Shown here: in pieces, positions 8,981-21,818 of the stretch
Layout: the number at the start of each line of letters is the position of its first letter
How positions within the stretch are numbered: position 1 is the first letter of the stretch
Origin: Chimonanthus salicifolius
Taxonomy: Eukaryota > Streptophyta > Magnoliopsida > Laurales > Calycanthaceae
Direction of reading: 5' to 3'
DNA: 64,000 nucleotides
NCBI GenBank assembly: GCA_013350335.1
Contig: CM023534.1
Location: forward strand, 14,292,302 to 14,356,301
Position numbers and translations under genes: made by a program
Notes under the pieces: generated by a model
Told to the model about the DNA's origin: nothing
Databases searched by the model: none
Seen by the model: the letters and a program-made list of their open reading frames with translations, nothing else

Positions 8981-11900
8981 CGTTTGGATGTACCCCAACT
9001 AAAAATTAATTTGAACATCAAGCCGTTCCATCAATACTGTCCTTTATCTGAAGATTCATGGAAATTGAAATTAACATTCGAGTTTCTTAAAAAAAAAAAT
9101 GATCTTTAAACAAAAAATGAAAATGAACTTAACCATTTTTTATCAGTTCGTTCAAAGAAAAAGAAGACCTCAAGGTTCCTCTCTCCCTCCCCTGGGTTCC
9201 TCTCTCCCTCCCCTTTCTCGATTGAATGCCAAACACCAGTTGCAAGCTCGGGAATACCCCTGGAAATGCAAGGAATTCCTGGCTTGATTGGTGGGACAAA
9301 TGTTTTGAGCAAGAATTAGAATATGATTTTCGCCCTTCTTAAAGTTGCTATTGGCAACCGTTAGAGTATCAGTCGAGTGCTCGACATCACACATTTTAAG
9401 TTGAGGGGGTTAGCGGAAAATATTATGAGAAAAAATTTAATTATATTAAAAAATCAGTGTTCAATATAATTTTTAAATATTTTCAATATCAATGGAATAA
9501 TTTTTTTTAGAAAAATTAAGATTAAATTTCAATTATTAAAAGCTTGAGTGTTGAAAGTTAGAAGTGATTAAAGGGACTCTAGAATTATGAATATTCTTTT
9601 AATATTATTTTTGGAGGATTTAAAGTGTAAACTTTTTATTTAAGTTATTTTTATGGGCATAACCCATTTATAAAGTTCTCAAAATTTATGAATCAAATTT
9701 TAACAAATTAATATTAAGATACTTAAAAACATAATATAATTAATCAAATCAAGACTTTTTGTGGGTTCTATGATAAAACAAAGATCTTTCTTATTAAATT
9801 GATTTTTTTAGGGCAAACTACAAAATATTCAAGCATTTTTTGCCTTATGCATAGGGGCCCATTTGAGATCTACTTTATGCCTGAATTCCGTCAGTCAAAG
9901 CTATTTTTCTTTTCAAAATGTAAATCCAACTTTTTTTAATTTCCATTTGATAAATTATGATAGTTGGATTAATCAATAGTTCAACCTTAAAAATTAAAAA
10001 CTAACATAATTTCATAGGTCTCATTTTTTTTTTAAATTTCCATTTGATAAATTCTGATAGTTGGATTAATCAATAGTTCAACCTTAAAAAAATTAAAAAC
10101 TAACATAATTTAATAGGTCTCATTTTTTTTTAAATATAATAACCCCATGATAATTTATCCACATAAATATTTTTTTTATCATAGAATACCTACTTTTTAG
10201 CACGACCCATCGAAACACTCAAGATTTTCAGCCCATCACTATTTTCTTTTATATGTCTTACATGATTTTAAAGATTATTAAGTTTTTGTCAGCAACACAT
10301 GTCTTTAAAGGCCACAAGAGTCTAAATTAAAAATATAAATTAAGTTAGATCAATTTTTGGAGAATAATATGACTTGATTAATCTATTTAAATTGATTTTA
10401 GTATACTATAGAATATATACTAAAGTGGGCATCAAATAATCAAATAAAATTTTAAAGAATAATCTATAGTTCTAGAGAGTCTTAAATGCTCAATATATAT
10501 AATCCACTCGATTTTTTTTCCAATTCTTTGAAAAACCAAACATGCTCAAAATATTTTGAAAGAAAGATTAATTAATTTAGAATATTTTTCAAGATATCGT
10601 ATTACCAAACACAAACTAAGATATAATATTTAAACATGCCATTTATTTATTAAATAAAACATGAAGAAATTGTGTGACTTAAATTGAGATTACAATTAAA
10701 ACATAATACTGTAGACATGTAGTTATTAATATGTTGTGTTACTTTTTGTAAGATATTGTTTACTAAATTATTCATAAAACAGTATCAATTTACATACAAG
10801 AAGGCATTAATTTGTCATTATAGTTATCAATAACTCATGAATATGATAGACAATATGTGGAATTAGTCACACTTCTAATGTGATGTATTATCTAAAAATA
10901 ATAATTATAATTCATAAAAATACTCATTTCTATAATACATCAATTGTGTCTTTAGGTTTATAAAATTAGAAAGTTTGTGCTATTTCTTCTTATTTCGGGG
11001 TTATAAAAGATGTTTTTCAAAATTCTTGAAAGCACTAAAATCAATATTTATAAAATAGGGCTTGTGATAGAAACACATCCCATTTTAATCAATGGGTAGT
11101 ACCTACCTTCTTATGAGCATGGTATTATAAGGTAAAATACAATTTTTCCTTTCCATGTAATGAGTTGGCTTTTATTTTCAATAAATACTAATATTATCCT
11201 TTCTTTATTTTTTTTTCAAAATAAAATTTAAATATTGAATTTTGAATTTAAAATTCTTGGCATTAATTCAAAAAATAAAATTACGAATTCCCTTTTAAAA
11301 TTCCACTCAATACAAATTCAGTTAAGTCCCGGAACTTAGGTCAAATAAAAATGGAAAAGTTAGAACCAAAGATTTGGATTAATTTTTTAGAATTATTTAA
11401 TAATTGCAATCAAAGTTAATAAATAAATTAGAATAAATTAAGGTTCAATATGTGGATGAATGAATACTAGGTGGACGAATGTGAAGGAGACATAAGGTCC
11501 CATTATAGTAAGGGGATTTATGTGGAGATCGAATGAAATATTTAAAAGTGCTATTATAGGGTAGACATGTTCGTATAAAATTCTATCGAAAATTTTGGTA
11601 GAAATATTCTGTCATTGAAAAAAAAAAAAATGTACAAATTAGGAAAAATATTTTAATCACGTATCCCGAAGATCGAAGTGTTACCACTATCATCATGATT
11701 CTAATGAACCTAATTAAACCAATTTTTTTTTTTATAAAAACAGTTCAATAAACGATTTGATTTTTAAAATTAATTTTTTTACCCACATTAAAGTGGGATT
11801 TTCCAAAAAAAAATGTTGATTAAATCCGATGGAAAAATCAACATAAATTGGTAGTTGATTGGAAAAAGGTGAATAGGAACATGATATTACGATAGTCCCA

Positions 11901-13163
11901 CCTTCAAAGTTGGCATGAGAAGTAAAGGCAAGATCATGTTTCCTTGTTAAAAAAAGGGAAAGAAAGGGTCATTTGGGTGACACCAGGCCCACCTCTCCAT
12001 TACCTCATCCATAACCAAAAAAAAATGAAAAAGGGAAATGAAGGGTAGGACTAAAGAGCCCAAAGGAAAATGCAGAGGATGAACAAAGTAATGGAGATAC
12101 ACCATTGAACTTCAAATTTCCACCTTAAAAAAAGGTTTCAAACCTCAAAGGATAACGTACAATTTTTGGTCACTTTCCATCAGTTTGCTATGGCTCACTC
12201 AGCTAAGTTTTACTGTCACAATCGATGGATTATTTTGTTACAACGAAGAAACTCAAGACCCCCACCTCTAATAAGAGAGCACAATCCAATGGATCATTCA
12301 ACTTGTTTCATGATCGGATGTGGGTTGAATCGAGGCACATCTGTGCATTTGATTTAAACTGAACATCCAAATCCGAAGTTGAGTAAGAATCTAGTCTATT
12401 TTTTGTGCCTTCGTATCTCACTTCCCGTCGTTTGCAACATAAACTAAACAGTGTTTTCACACTTATTTAGATTGCCATTCAGAGTTTCTTTTTCAAATCT
12501 GTCTTGATACAAAGACAGATTTAGAAATCGAAGTGAAAAAAAATTAGCATGAACGAAATTTGTGTCCAAAAAAGCCATTCATAACAGATTAGATGATTTG
12601 GGTTATCGAACATCTTCAAATTGCTACCTGATACTGAAGGTTGAATCCCTAATGGTTTCTAACATTGTAGTTATGTATGCGAGGGGAAACATGGCTAGCC
12701 AGTTAACATGTCAAATGACACCAACAAAAATAATGTACAACTTCTATTCACAACATTCAGTAATAAATATTGCCTATTTTAATTAGATTACAAAAGAAGA
12801 AATGATATTACAATGAATTTATCATATTAGAAAGCAAAGTTAAGATGGTATTGGTAGAACCCATGATGAATCTCATGATGAATCTTATGAAGAATCTAAC
12901 ACCAAGACATATCTGATGTAGAAATGCCCCTCACTTCAAAGAATCCCTGCAACAGAGGCTTGTAGGTAGAAATGATCAATTGATGCTCCCTGGTCATATT
13001 AATTTGTGTTTATGCAATGGATAGACTAGGAAAGTTGATGGTTAATATGAAACTTGAGCATCATTAATAGGATACAGATACAAATTTATGTGTGCTCAGG
13101 AAAGAATCAAGATCTCTCGGCAATGCGATATTGCTCTTCCAAGATATATCTTAAGACATGGGA
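8981..13163. other. AT-rich intergenic region downstream of the bHLH gene
   Basis: No conserved coding sequence is seen on either strand. The only clear structure is the tandem duplication at 9931-10133. The first few hundred bases left of 13164 would be the 3' UTR of the bHLH gene. Plus-strand frames at 12166, 12562 and 13054 show no family motif. Confidence 0.55.
9931..10133. repeat. Tandem duplication of a roughly 100-bp unit
   Basis: Two adjacent copies share TTTCCATTTGATAAATT, GATAGTTGGATTAATC and AAAAACTAACATAATTT, followed by GGTCTCATTTTTTTT. Only a few substitutions and small indels separate them, indicating a recent duplication. Confidence 0.85.
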
Positions 13164-16100
13164 TCACATCTCCATTTTCATATTGTTAACATCTAGGTTG
13201 CCTGCAAAACAAATACACAAAGTACTGAGATTATATAATTTAGATGATTATAGACTACTAATATATGTAATCAAGGACATAAACTCTTTAGCAACAGTAC
13301 ATTAAGGAATGCCCTTACAGGTAGAACATGTGCACAAAAGAAGTGACCAGGATTTAGGGACTATCTTGATGAATTTGGATGGACCATTGGACAAGAAGGT
13401 CAAATGATCCTATCTGTATCATAAGCCTACTTTTAGTTCATGATAGACAATTAAAATCATCTGAACAAGGTGATATAGGAGTTTTTTAGAGAACCCCTTA
13501 GTGGCCTAAAACTATGGAATGGCCTCCGCTCAAGTAGCAAGGGCTAGCAAAAGGTTTGCCGGTGGATAGTTCACCATAAGAAGGCAAAATTTCACTGTGA
13601 ATCCCAATCATGCCCAAGTGTGTTTCTTTCCTGTCCACTCTTTTACTGAGTAGTCTTTTAATGTCACCAATCACCATTGTCCCAGCCAGATCAAGAAATT
13701 CTCACGCAATGGCTATAGATAGTATCATAAACAGTGTTCAAAGAACTGGAGCAGATGGTTGAGATCATAGGAGGACAAGGTATGGCTGTAACTGATGTCC
13801 AAATTAAACTGCTGCATACAAAAAAAAACGTAGCCAAAACTGCTCAGGATGGTTTTATCTGGTTTGAGTGTTTAGTCTATTTTTCTAATCATTATATGCC
13901 ATTCGGGCATCATGGATTTATGGATGAACCAGGTTGAATATGTGGTCGAACCAATTTGGACAAATTGTCTTCTCCAACAGTATAGACTCATGGTGTGAAA
14001 TATTGCAATAGGGCACACTTAGTACAAAAAATTGTACGAATCCTCGATGAGTTTTATACCAGATACTGTCATTTGTTTTGTAGCCCTCACATGGCTGAGA
14101 GCCATTGGTCTCATTGCAATTAATACAACCTTTTAGAATAAAAATAAAAAGGATTATGCCATTATGTTTACCTGTAAATGGATGAGAAGGAAAAACAGAT
14201 TGTCTTCCATGTTGGTAGTCTGCATTGTAGAGGTTTTGTAGATTGATGTCCCAAGTATTCGAAGATGATCCATGGGTCTATATTAAGAGTAAAGAGGAAA
14301 AAGAATAGAAGAGTTACTACATTGAATTAATTCCCACTATCAACCATTCTTTATGAAGGGAAACCTTAGAAGGTTAGATGAAATACATGAAAGTACGAGT
14401 CCATAAATGTATCAGGCAATGAAACAGGTGTGCTTGTCCTCCAAAGTGCCGCCTCAGAGGGATTTATGGCCATTTCCAACCCACCACACGTTATTACTTG
14501 TTGTTGTATTGGATTAAACTGAAGAAATGCTGAATTCGTCAATTCTGGGGACACCCCTAGGGTCGAAAAACTGCAACTGGAACCAGAGAGCATCTGATGC
14601 AAAATAAATACAACATGAGTCATTGGAAGAAGGAACTCTAACACAAACAGCTGAATACATTCCATAAATGCCATGTTCTACTACTCCATTTAGCTTTATC
14701 AGAGATTAGTCATGATAAAGAACCATCTAAAACGTTCTTTTTAAAATTCAATTGGCACAAGTACATATTGAAGTATGTACTTTTGGATGTAGACAAGAAA
14801 TTCTCATTCACTGATGGGTTGGCCATGGGAAAAGTTAATTTTTTTCCTGTATCTGTCTCTCTTTGCTACTACTTGTCTCTTACCTCCTTTGCAAAGAAGT
14901 TTTCAATGTTGAAGTCAAGCCTTGGATTTACAGCAGCAAGTTTCATGGACAAGAACTGCAGGTACAAAATCCCAAGAAAAAAATTTAAAGGGGAGCAAGA
15001 GAAGGAAGAAAAAGAAGAAATAAATGTGTTTTTTTTCTTCTCACCTCTACTTGTCCCTGAAGAGACTGAACATAATTGATGATTTCATCAAGCATTCCAG
15101 CCTTTCCAGTGATTTTGTTGCAGCCAGGGACTAAATCCTGGAGAAATTTCATCCTTTCACTGATTTTTTCCCTTCTCACCTGCATTATATAGCCAAATCA
15201 CTCAGACATACAGTTTGAAAATCAGCTATACTTAAAGAGATCACTCAAAATTGAAATTCGAGCAAGTGAGTTGGCTGGGTCTAATTTTGGGTTGATTCAA
15301 CCAGTTTTTGAGCTATATCGAAAGCACTATAAGATAGGAAGGTTGGACACAGGAGTGTTAAATTAGGAATACTCTTACTCTTTCTGCTAAACTATGGCTG
15401 TCAGTCGCTTGGCCTCGCCGTGCTCGAACATGGATGTAGTCAGGCTTCTGAACCTCAGAAGCCTTTGAATTCTCCTTCGATGAATCAACTGAAGTTTCCT
15501 TACTATTGCTGTTCTTTGTGGTGATAGTGGTGTTCTGATCTGTTTCGATGGATTCACACTCGTTTGCATCCACTTTAACTCTCTTGTCTCCAGTATCCTC
15601 AGTGACATTATTAGCCTAGTGACAACAGACAACAAATTAATGTTCAGTCCTTGTTCAAAAATCAAAATTGATACTGCAATTTTTGAAAATTAAAACGATT
15701 CTTCTGTTTGGTTATGTGCATCTATTTCTTAGAAAGTAAAGCAAGACGGCAAGTGGATTTTCAAGAAAATACCTTCCGGGATAAAAAAATTAATGTGTTG
15801 TTTTCTTTTATCTGGATGTACTTTTTCAGCCAAAATCCCTGTTTTGCCACAAACTGATTCTTATTGGAAATCCAGTTATCCAAACAAGAACCATTTCTAG
15901 AATTCCCACTCAAGGAGATTGCATTTGACTATTTCAGGCACCAAGAGTACCTCGAATTGATTGGTTTTTGGGTGATTAGCAAAATCATAGAATTTATATT
16001 TTTTGAACCAAGTCCTAGAGTACTCTGTTCCAGGCATCTCAAGAATCGCTTCTTAATTTTTAAAAAACTGATCAAGCAATTGTCCATGACCATAAGTACA

Positions 16101-16681
16101 ATTGACTCAATTAGAAAGAGAAAAGAGAGAATTATACAGCTTACCTTCAAACAGGGCGCTTTAACAGCTTTTCGCTTCTTTGAGCTTTCTTTCTGAATAG
16201 GAGAGACCATGTTCTCTGGCAACACTGAATTCCGCACTTTCTCTTCTCCGACTGCTGTTTCTACGGCTGGAACATCCCCAACAACAAGCGAGCAACTTGA
16301 TGTCCTCCAAATGGAGTAATCTGGCTCCTGCGACTTCGATGATGTTGCCGGAGTTTCTGCGAACCCAGCTGAGAGAAATCCTACGTGGGTGTTTGGCACC
16401 GGAAAACAGGAAAATCCCGGCCACCCATTTTGCAAAATGGAGCTCTCGTTCTTCGCAAGCTCTTTGATCATGGACAATTCTGGTGGTAACTCAACTGGAA
16501 CACTATGGAGGTTGGGACCGTCAGGAAGAAGAGGAAGGCTGTGACGATCTTCTGGGAAGTGGCTCTGCTGCAGCATTTGTTGTTGTTGTTGCTGCTGCTG
16601 CTGGCATTTCAGCCTAGCTCTCTGCCTTTCCAGAACTGTCAGGTCAGCGCACTGTAGCATCTCTGCTAGAGTTGTGTTCAT
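13164..16681 (-). CDS. CIB1/bHLH63-like bHLH transcription factor, seven exons
   Basis: This looks like a complete gene. Exons (minus strand): 16145-16681, 15379-15615, 15045-15179, 14884-14955, 14387-14593, 14172-14277 and 13164-13201. All introns have GT/AG ends and consistent phase, giving 443 aa. The N-terminus [20 protein letters not shown] resembles the plant CIB/HBI group motif (xxSVLERQRAxLK) and is followed by a glutamine tract. A lysine-rich KKRKAVK lies at the end of exon 1. The hallmark [20 protein letters not shown] basic region spans exon 2. Exon 3 carries the HLH ([37 protein letters not shown]). Exon 4 has [15 protein letters not shown], and the protein ends NMKMEM as in relatives. 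Members bind E-box/G-box DNA in the nucleus as dimers; CIB1 itself binds CRY2 and promotes flowering (family knowledge). One conserved arginine of helix 2 reads glycine (SLQGQVE). I chose the ATG at 16681 over an upstream in-frame one at 16795, which would translate the CT repeat. Confidence 0.92.

Positions 16682-16685
<4 letters not shown>

Positions 16686-16722
<37 letters not shown>
16686..16722. repeat. (GA)n / (CT)n microsatellite in the bHLH 5' leader
   Basis: A 37-bp GA run on plus (CT on the transcribed strand) ends four bases upstream of the bHLH ATG. A shorter run lies at 16812-16828. CT-rich 5' leaders are common in plant regulatory genes. Confidence 0.93.
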
Positions 16723-16723
<1 letters not shown>

Positions 16724-16736
16724 CAATTGGAGAGGA

Positions 16737-16747
16737 CCTTTATATAG
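16737..16747 (-). promoter_or_regulatory. Possible TATA box of the bHLH gene
   Basis: The minus strand reads CTATATAAAGG about 55 bp before the ATG, which would place transcription start within the CT repeat and give a very short leader. Alternative TATA-like sites (GATATATAG at 17036-17045, TTATATACC near 17105) would give a leader of about 350-400 bases containing CT and CTT repeats, which is more usual. The sequence alone does not decide. Confidence 0.4.
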
Positions 16748-17010
16748 TGACAGAGAGTGGCAATCGGGACGAAACCCCGATGACAAACTCTCCAACCCTT
16801 CTATGGAGATCGAGAGAGAGAGAGAGAGGGTGGAAGGGAAGAGAGGAGAGAGGGAAACAGCTACTGCTGTGGAGGAGAGAAGCAGGCAAAGGAGAGTCTG
16901 CTGCTGTTGTGAACGTATTATCTCTGTGAGAGAATCTGATGCTCAAACCAATCTCTTTCTCTGCGTCTTCTATTGGATTGGGAAAGGAGAGAAATGGCCG
17001 TTTGCTGCTG

Positions 17011-17030
17011 CTTCTTCTTCTTCTTCTTCT
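17011..17030. repeat. (CTT)n microsatellite
   Basis: Seven near-perfect CTT units on the plus strand in the upstream/leader region of the bHLH gene. Confidence 0.9.
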
Positions 17031-17199
17031 TTCCTTCTATATATCATTGGAAAGGAGAGAAAGCTGCAAGCAGAAATTGCTGGCGGACGGTGAGAGCGGC
17101 TGGGTATATAACGATGGATAACCATGGATAATCTCTTTTTTGTCCCTAATTTTTCACTCACTTTCACTTCTGCCCCATGAGAGTTTTCCAAGCAAAATA

Positions 17200-18722
17200 T
17201 TTGCTACTCGCACACGCAGACGTCGATTTCGACCGTTGAAATTCTGGCCCACCTTTGGTTGATTTGACTTAATGTGTCTACTGATATAAGACTTTAAATA
17301 TCAAACACTCTACAATATATATAATTTATATTTATTTTATATAATGATAATAGATATTAGAAAGAAGTTCTGAATAGGTTACTTAATTTAGAAAGTTTCA
17401 TTACTTTTAATTTTCAGAAAAGCTTCAAACTTTAAAAAAATTATATAGAAGTCCTTTTTTTTTCCAAATTCAAGACATTTTTTACAGATTTTATTTTATC
17501 AATTTCTCATTTATTGATCTTTATGTTTAATGTGTCTGCTGCTATCATGCCCTAATTTTGGATCCAAACCATGTTTTAAAATTCAATCGCAACTGTTAGA
17601 TTTGATTCAAATTCCACTAGATAGAAAATTTTGAGCCCACTTCTCTCTCCCTCCCGGTCTCTCCCAACTCTTTCGCCTTGCGATGTCGAGAAATTTCGAT
17701 TTTTAAAATTTAAAATAAAAAAAGTTTCACCATAATTTTCTGAAACACAATAAAAAATTAAATAAGCCTTCTTATTTGAGCCAGTATTATCCATTACAAT
17801 TTCTTGTAATTTTTCATCATTTTTTAAAAACATTTGAAATTCTCAAGTTCATAACTTAAAAAAAAACATTTGAATTTTGAACATGTAAATATCCGATATT
17901 TAATGAAAATTATATATCCATTAAGCTCATAAATTTCTACTTGATTTTTTTAAACAAATTAAAAATTAAAAAGTCGAGATGAGAGAGAAAAATATTAGCC
18001 GATATATCGGTTTGACAGTTTTTTTTCACCACTGGTTTTACTCGGATTAAGGTAAAAATGATTAGAATCGATTCAAATTATATAAGAATTGTAATGGGAG
18101 AGATCGAGTCCAAATCAACTCGAGTGAAATGACTCAGATTTGAATTAATTCTTAAAATTATGGTCTAATGTGAAAACTCCACTTACAAATACTTCAATCT
18201 ACTTGTCTTAGAAGAAATTATTATCTATAATTTAACTTAGTTTATATAATTTCATCCAAATTAACTATTGTAATTTTATGATTTTACATATTGAAAATTT
18301 AATTCTTATTAATTATTATACTTTGTGACCTTTCTCATAAATTTATAGTGATTGTAGAATCGAGTTTTTCTACCACGTGAGATTTAGCTAATAATAAATG
18401 ACTCTTTTAATCTCTTTATAATTTTTCAGCATAATATTATACGTGATTTATCTTTTCACAAAAAAAAATAATAATATCAAATATAAACAAATATACAAAT
18501 AGAATAAGATTTATTTGGTTCAGTAAGGTATCTATGTCTACTGTGAGAAAAAAATTAATGCACTGTCGTTGAACATGGATTAAAATTTGATGGATTTTAC
18601 TTACTTGCTCATGCCTCTCTCAACATAAAATAAACCATCTTTTAAAACAAGTAAAACATATATCATACAACTAATATCTAATAGAGATATATAATTACGA
18701 TTAAAAGTTGATACCTAATATA
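17200..18722. other. Intergenic stretch upstream of the bHLH gene
   Basis: AT-rich and without recognisable genes. A fragment resembling the CGGCCGATAT MITE family ('AGCCGATATATCGG') lies near 17996-18010. Elsewhere I see no paired ends or motifs. Confidence 0.5.
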
Positions 18723-18730
18723 ATTCAAAT

Positions 18731-18910
18731 CAAGGGTGATAATATCGGCCATATATATATATATATATATATATACGTATCGGCTGATATATAAAAGTTT
18801 TAAAAACCGATATATATAGCCAATATCGGCCGATATTGGTGGTTTTTGTTTAAAAAAATAGGAGAGAAAATTTTATCGGCCAATATCCGATACTGAGATT
18901 TCTACCCCTG
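18731..18910. mobile_element. hAT-type MITE, CGGCCGATAT family
   Basis: 180 bp, starting CAAGGGTGATAATATCGGCC and ending in a CCCCTG terminus, with a perfect 8-bp duplication ATTCAAAT at 18723-18730 and 18911-18918. The interior carries repeated TATCGGCC/GGCCGATA palindromes and an (AT)12 run at 18751-18774. No coding capacity. Confidence 0.85.
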
Positions 18911-19029
18911 ATTCAAATCATTACATAATTAAGACAATTTCACAATAACTTAATACGTTACTTGTTACTTGATGTATCCCCTCCTACTCTACCAAAGCCA
19001 TATGGTTATCATTTGAAAGTCCTAATGCA

Positions 19030-19194
19030 CAGGGCCGGCCCTGAGATCTCCTAAAATTTTAAGGGTCCTAAGTAGAGTGAAATTTTAGAGGCCCTCTCAG
19101 ACTGGTATATTAAGGAATTTAAGTGTGTGGAAGCCCTTTCTATTTTGAAGTCCTAGGCGATGGCCTATATCGCCTATGCCTAGGGCCAGCCCTG
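19030..19194. mobile_element. hAT-type MITE, CAGGGCCGG family
   Basis: 165 bp, from CAGGGCCGGCCCTGAG to TAGGGCCAGCCCTG, with a perfect 8-bp target duplication CTAATGCA at 19022-19029 and 19195-19202. It is the cleanest copy of the family also seen at 1470, 28175 and 54517. Confidence 0.92.
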
Positions 19195-19202
19195 CTAATG
19201 CA

Positions 19203-20435
19203 AGAGAGTGAGGTAGGATTAACTGATGAAGTCAATAACTCATATAAATATTATTTCTAGACTTTGGGTAGGAAAGCTTCTATGTATCTTGAAGATATCT
19301 TGAAGACTGGTAAGATGTTCTAAGAGATCTGAGCACTTTAGTCATAAAAAAAAAATATATTAAAACCATCATATTATTTAATCCAACATAATAAAATTAA
19401 TAACAAAAAGAAATTAATAAATTTTCAACTAAGCCATTCAAGTGATATGATGAACTAATTCAAAGCTATGCTCGTCCTAATTGTAAATTATGATAGCTTT
19501 AGAAATATTTAATTTTTTAAAAGAGAAAATAGAATTTAAAATAGATCACTATGCCAATGGTGGTAGACTAGGGAAGAAGACCAGGATAAAAAATTACTTT
19601 AGGTTAGAATATTCAAGACAATTCATGCCACCCGCGTGTTATTAAAACACTGAATGGGAATTATTTTTGAAATACTAATAAATATTAATTAAAATGGATA
19701 AAGTTATTTTTTAAAAAATAAAAATAATTATTTTAAAAAATGGACTTGCATTTCCATACATCTAAACAGTCTTGTGAGAAAAAAATTTATAGTATTTATT
19801 TTCAACTTCTTAATTTCAGAGGATTGATATTTTAAATGTGTTTTTTGTATAATATAACTAGTAAGGACAAACTAATAATCTCCTACATCGGTATAGTTCA
19901 ATCGGTAATCTTTCGTCTTAGTCTTCATGGCTTCACCTGGTGTACTCTAATGACCATTGTGACAAATACCGTTCTCGAGATATTAACTGCAATTGGTAAT
20001 AATGAGATATTTTTAAATTCTCAGATTTTTACAGAGAATTTAACGGGAAAATCTCATGAAAATTATAATATTTAAAAATAAAAAAATAGAATAAATAAAA
20101 AATTAATGAAATAAAAATGATATAGGGAATTTACAAGGAATTTATCGGGAATTTACCTGCAATTTACAGGGATATTATCACGTTATTAATGTTTATCGCC
20201 TTTTTAAATCGATTTTATCGGGAATTTACCGAAAATTTATAGTCGTGGTGATAAAAACGCGTTTTTAACGCGGTAATAGTATTTTGCTGATAAAAACTAG
20301 GTAAATTTGAAAATACCGCCTATATTTGTGACAAGGCTAAGGACAATGGATATCACGTGTGAAAAATTTTCATTAATTTCCTGCGATTTAACATGTAAAT
20401 TAAAAAAATAGTAAAAATATAAAATAGAAAATACA
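19203..20435. other. Intergenic stretch
   Basis: AT-rich. It contains a SINE-like fragment (19885-19985) and a region at 20100-20290 with several GGGAATTTACC / TTTATCGGGAATTTA repeats and an AACGCGTTTTTAACGCGG inverted motif, possibly an unidentified MITE. No gene recognised. Confidence 0.5.
19885..19985 (+). mobile_element. tRNA-like SINE fragment
   Basis: Contains a box-A-like TATAGTTCAATCGGTAATC followed by a degenerate region with GGTGTACTCTAATG, as in other SINE-like copies here. Box B is not clear and ends are not defined. Confidence 0.4.
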
Positions 20436-20557
20436 CTTAAAAAGGGGGTGCATTTGGTGATTATTTTTGGGTTTCTGTTTACACACCCGGATTTTCTGCC
20501 TCTACACACTCGTTTCCAGGTGTGGGTGGCTAATTACCATTTTGCCCCTGTATTTCC

Positions 20558-20676
20558 ATTCGTTCGAACGAATTCCCAGTTCATTTCTCTATTCGTTCGA
20601 ACGAATGGACACAACCCCATCCAAATTTGATTCGTTCGAACAAATCCCTCTCTTAAATCAATTCGTTCGAACGAAT
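20558..20676. repeat. Cluster of 16-bp perfect palindromes, left arm
   Basis: ATTCGTTCGAACGAAT occurs perfectly at 20558-20573, 20591-20606 and 20661-20676, with a one-mismatch copy at 20630-20645. Each is its own reverse complement. Confidence 0.95.
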
Positions 20677-20798
20677 GAAGTGGGTGAATAGTAACATGCA
20701 TTACTGTTCACCCACTTCACTGTTCACGCGTTCAATTGCATTCGTTGTAATGAATCAGATACATTATAATGAATCAATTTTTTTTTTTTTTTAATTTT

Positions 20799-21090
20799 AA
20801 AGTTATTTTTTAAGAACTGTGTATTTTCAAAATTTCTCAAATTAAATATTCGGACTAATTACTATAATCTGATAAAAATACTTTAAGAGTTCAAGGTGTT
20901 TTGACACTCTTAAATATTTAAAACACAGTATTTTACAAATAAGGGTATTCTTAGGATGTGCCGAAAACACATTTAGGGGTGTCAAAAGACCTTTAAGTCT
21001 TAAAGTATATTTATTAGGTTATCGTAATTAGTCCGGATATTCAATTTGAGAAATTTTGGAAATACACAGTGCTTAAAAAATAACTTTAAA
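20799..21090. repeat. Palindromic unit 1 of the foldback core
   Basis: An inverted repeat of about 290 bp. The left half runs from AACTGTGTATTTTC through GGACTAATTACTATAATC, and the right half returns via GTTATCGTAATTAGTCCGG to AAATACACAGTGC. The same family occurs inside the hAT element at 1534-2200. Confidence 0.85.
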
Positions 21091-21128
21091 GTTTTAAAGG
21101 AGATTTTATTATTTAATACACTATGCAC

Positions 21129-21420
21129 ATTATTTTTTAAGCACTGTGTATTTCCAAAATTTCTCAAATTGAATATCCAGACTAATTATGATAACTTGAT
21201 AAATATACTTTAAAACTTTAAGGTCTTTTGACACTCCTAAATGTGTTTTCGGCACACCCTAAAGATACCTTTATTTGTAAAATACTGTGTTTTAAATATT
21301 TAGGAGTGTCAAAACACCTTAAAGTCTTAAAGTATTTTTATCAGATTATCGTAATTAGTCTGGATATTTAATTTGAGAAATTTTGAAATATACAGTGCTT
21401 AAAAAATAGCTTTAAAATTT
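21129..21420. repeat. Palindromic unit 2 of the foldback core
   Basis: Same layout as unit 1, bounded by GCACTGTGTATTTCC and AATATACAGTGC, with TAGGAGTGTCAAAACACC near the centre. It differs from unit 1 by scattered substitutions. Confidence 0.85.
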
Positions 21421-21490
21421 TTAAAAAAATTTGATTCATTCGGATGAATCACTAATTCATTCGAATGAATCAATTTTTTTTTTTAAATTT

Positions 21491-21780
21491 TAAAGTTATT
21501 TTTTTAAGCACTGTGTACTTCCAAAATTTCTCAAATTAAATATCCGAACTAATTACGATAATCTGATAAAAATACTTTAAGACTTCAAGGTGTTTTGACA
21601 CTTCTAAATATTTAAAACACAGTATTTTACAAATAAGGGTATCCCTAGGGTGTGCCGAAAATACATTTAGGAGTGTCAAAAGAACTTGAAGTGTTAAAGT
21701 ATATTTATCAAGTTATCGTAATTAGTCTAGATATTCAATTTGAGAAATTTTGAAAATACACGGTCCTTAAAAAATAATGT
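21491..21780. repeat. Palindromic unit 3 of the foldback core
   Basis: Bounded by GCACTGTGTACTTCC and AAATACACGGTCC, with the same internal order of blocks as unit 1. Confidence 0.85.
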
Positions 21781-21818
21781 GTATAGTGTATTAAATAATA
21801 AAATCTCCTTTAAAACTT

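Noticed and set aside
16682..16795. An upstream ATG for the bHLH protein at 16795
   Set aside because: It would add 38 residues including a run of SLSLSL translated from the CT microsatellite; the family N-terminus fits the ATG at 16681.
16672..17093. Plus-strand frames of 85-139 codons opposite the bHLH 5' region
   Set aside because: They consist of RERERE runs from the GA repeat and are shadows of the leader.
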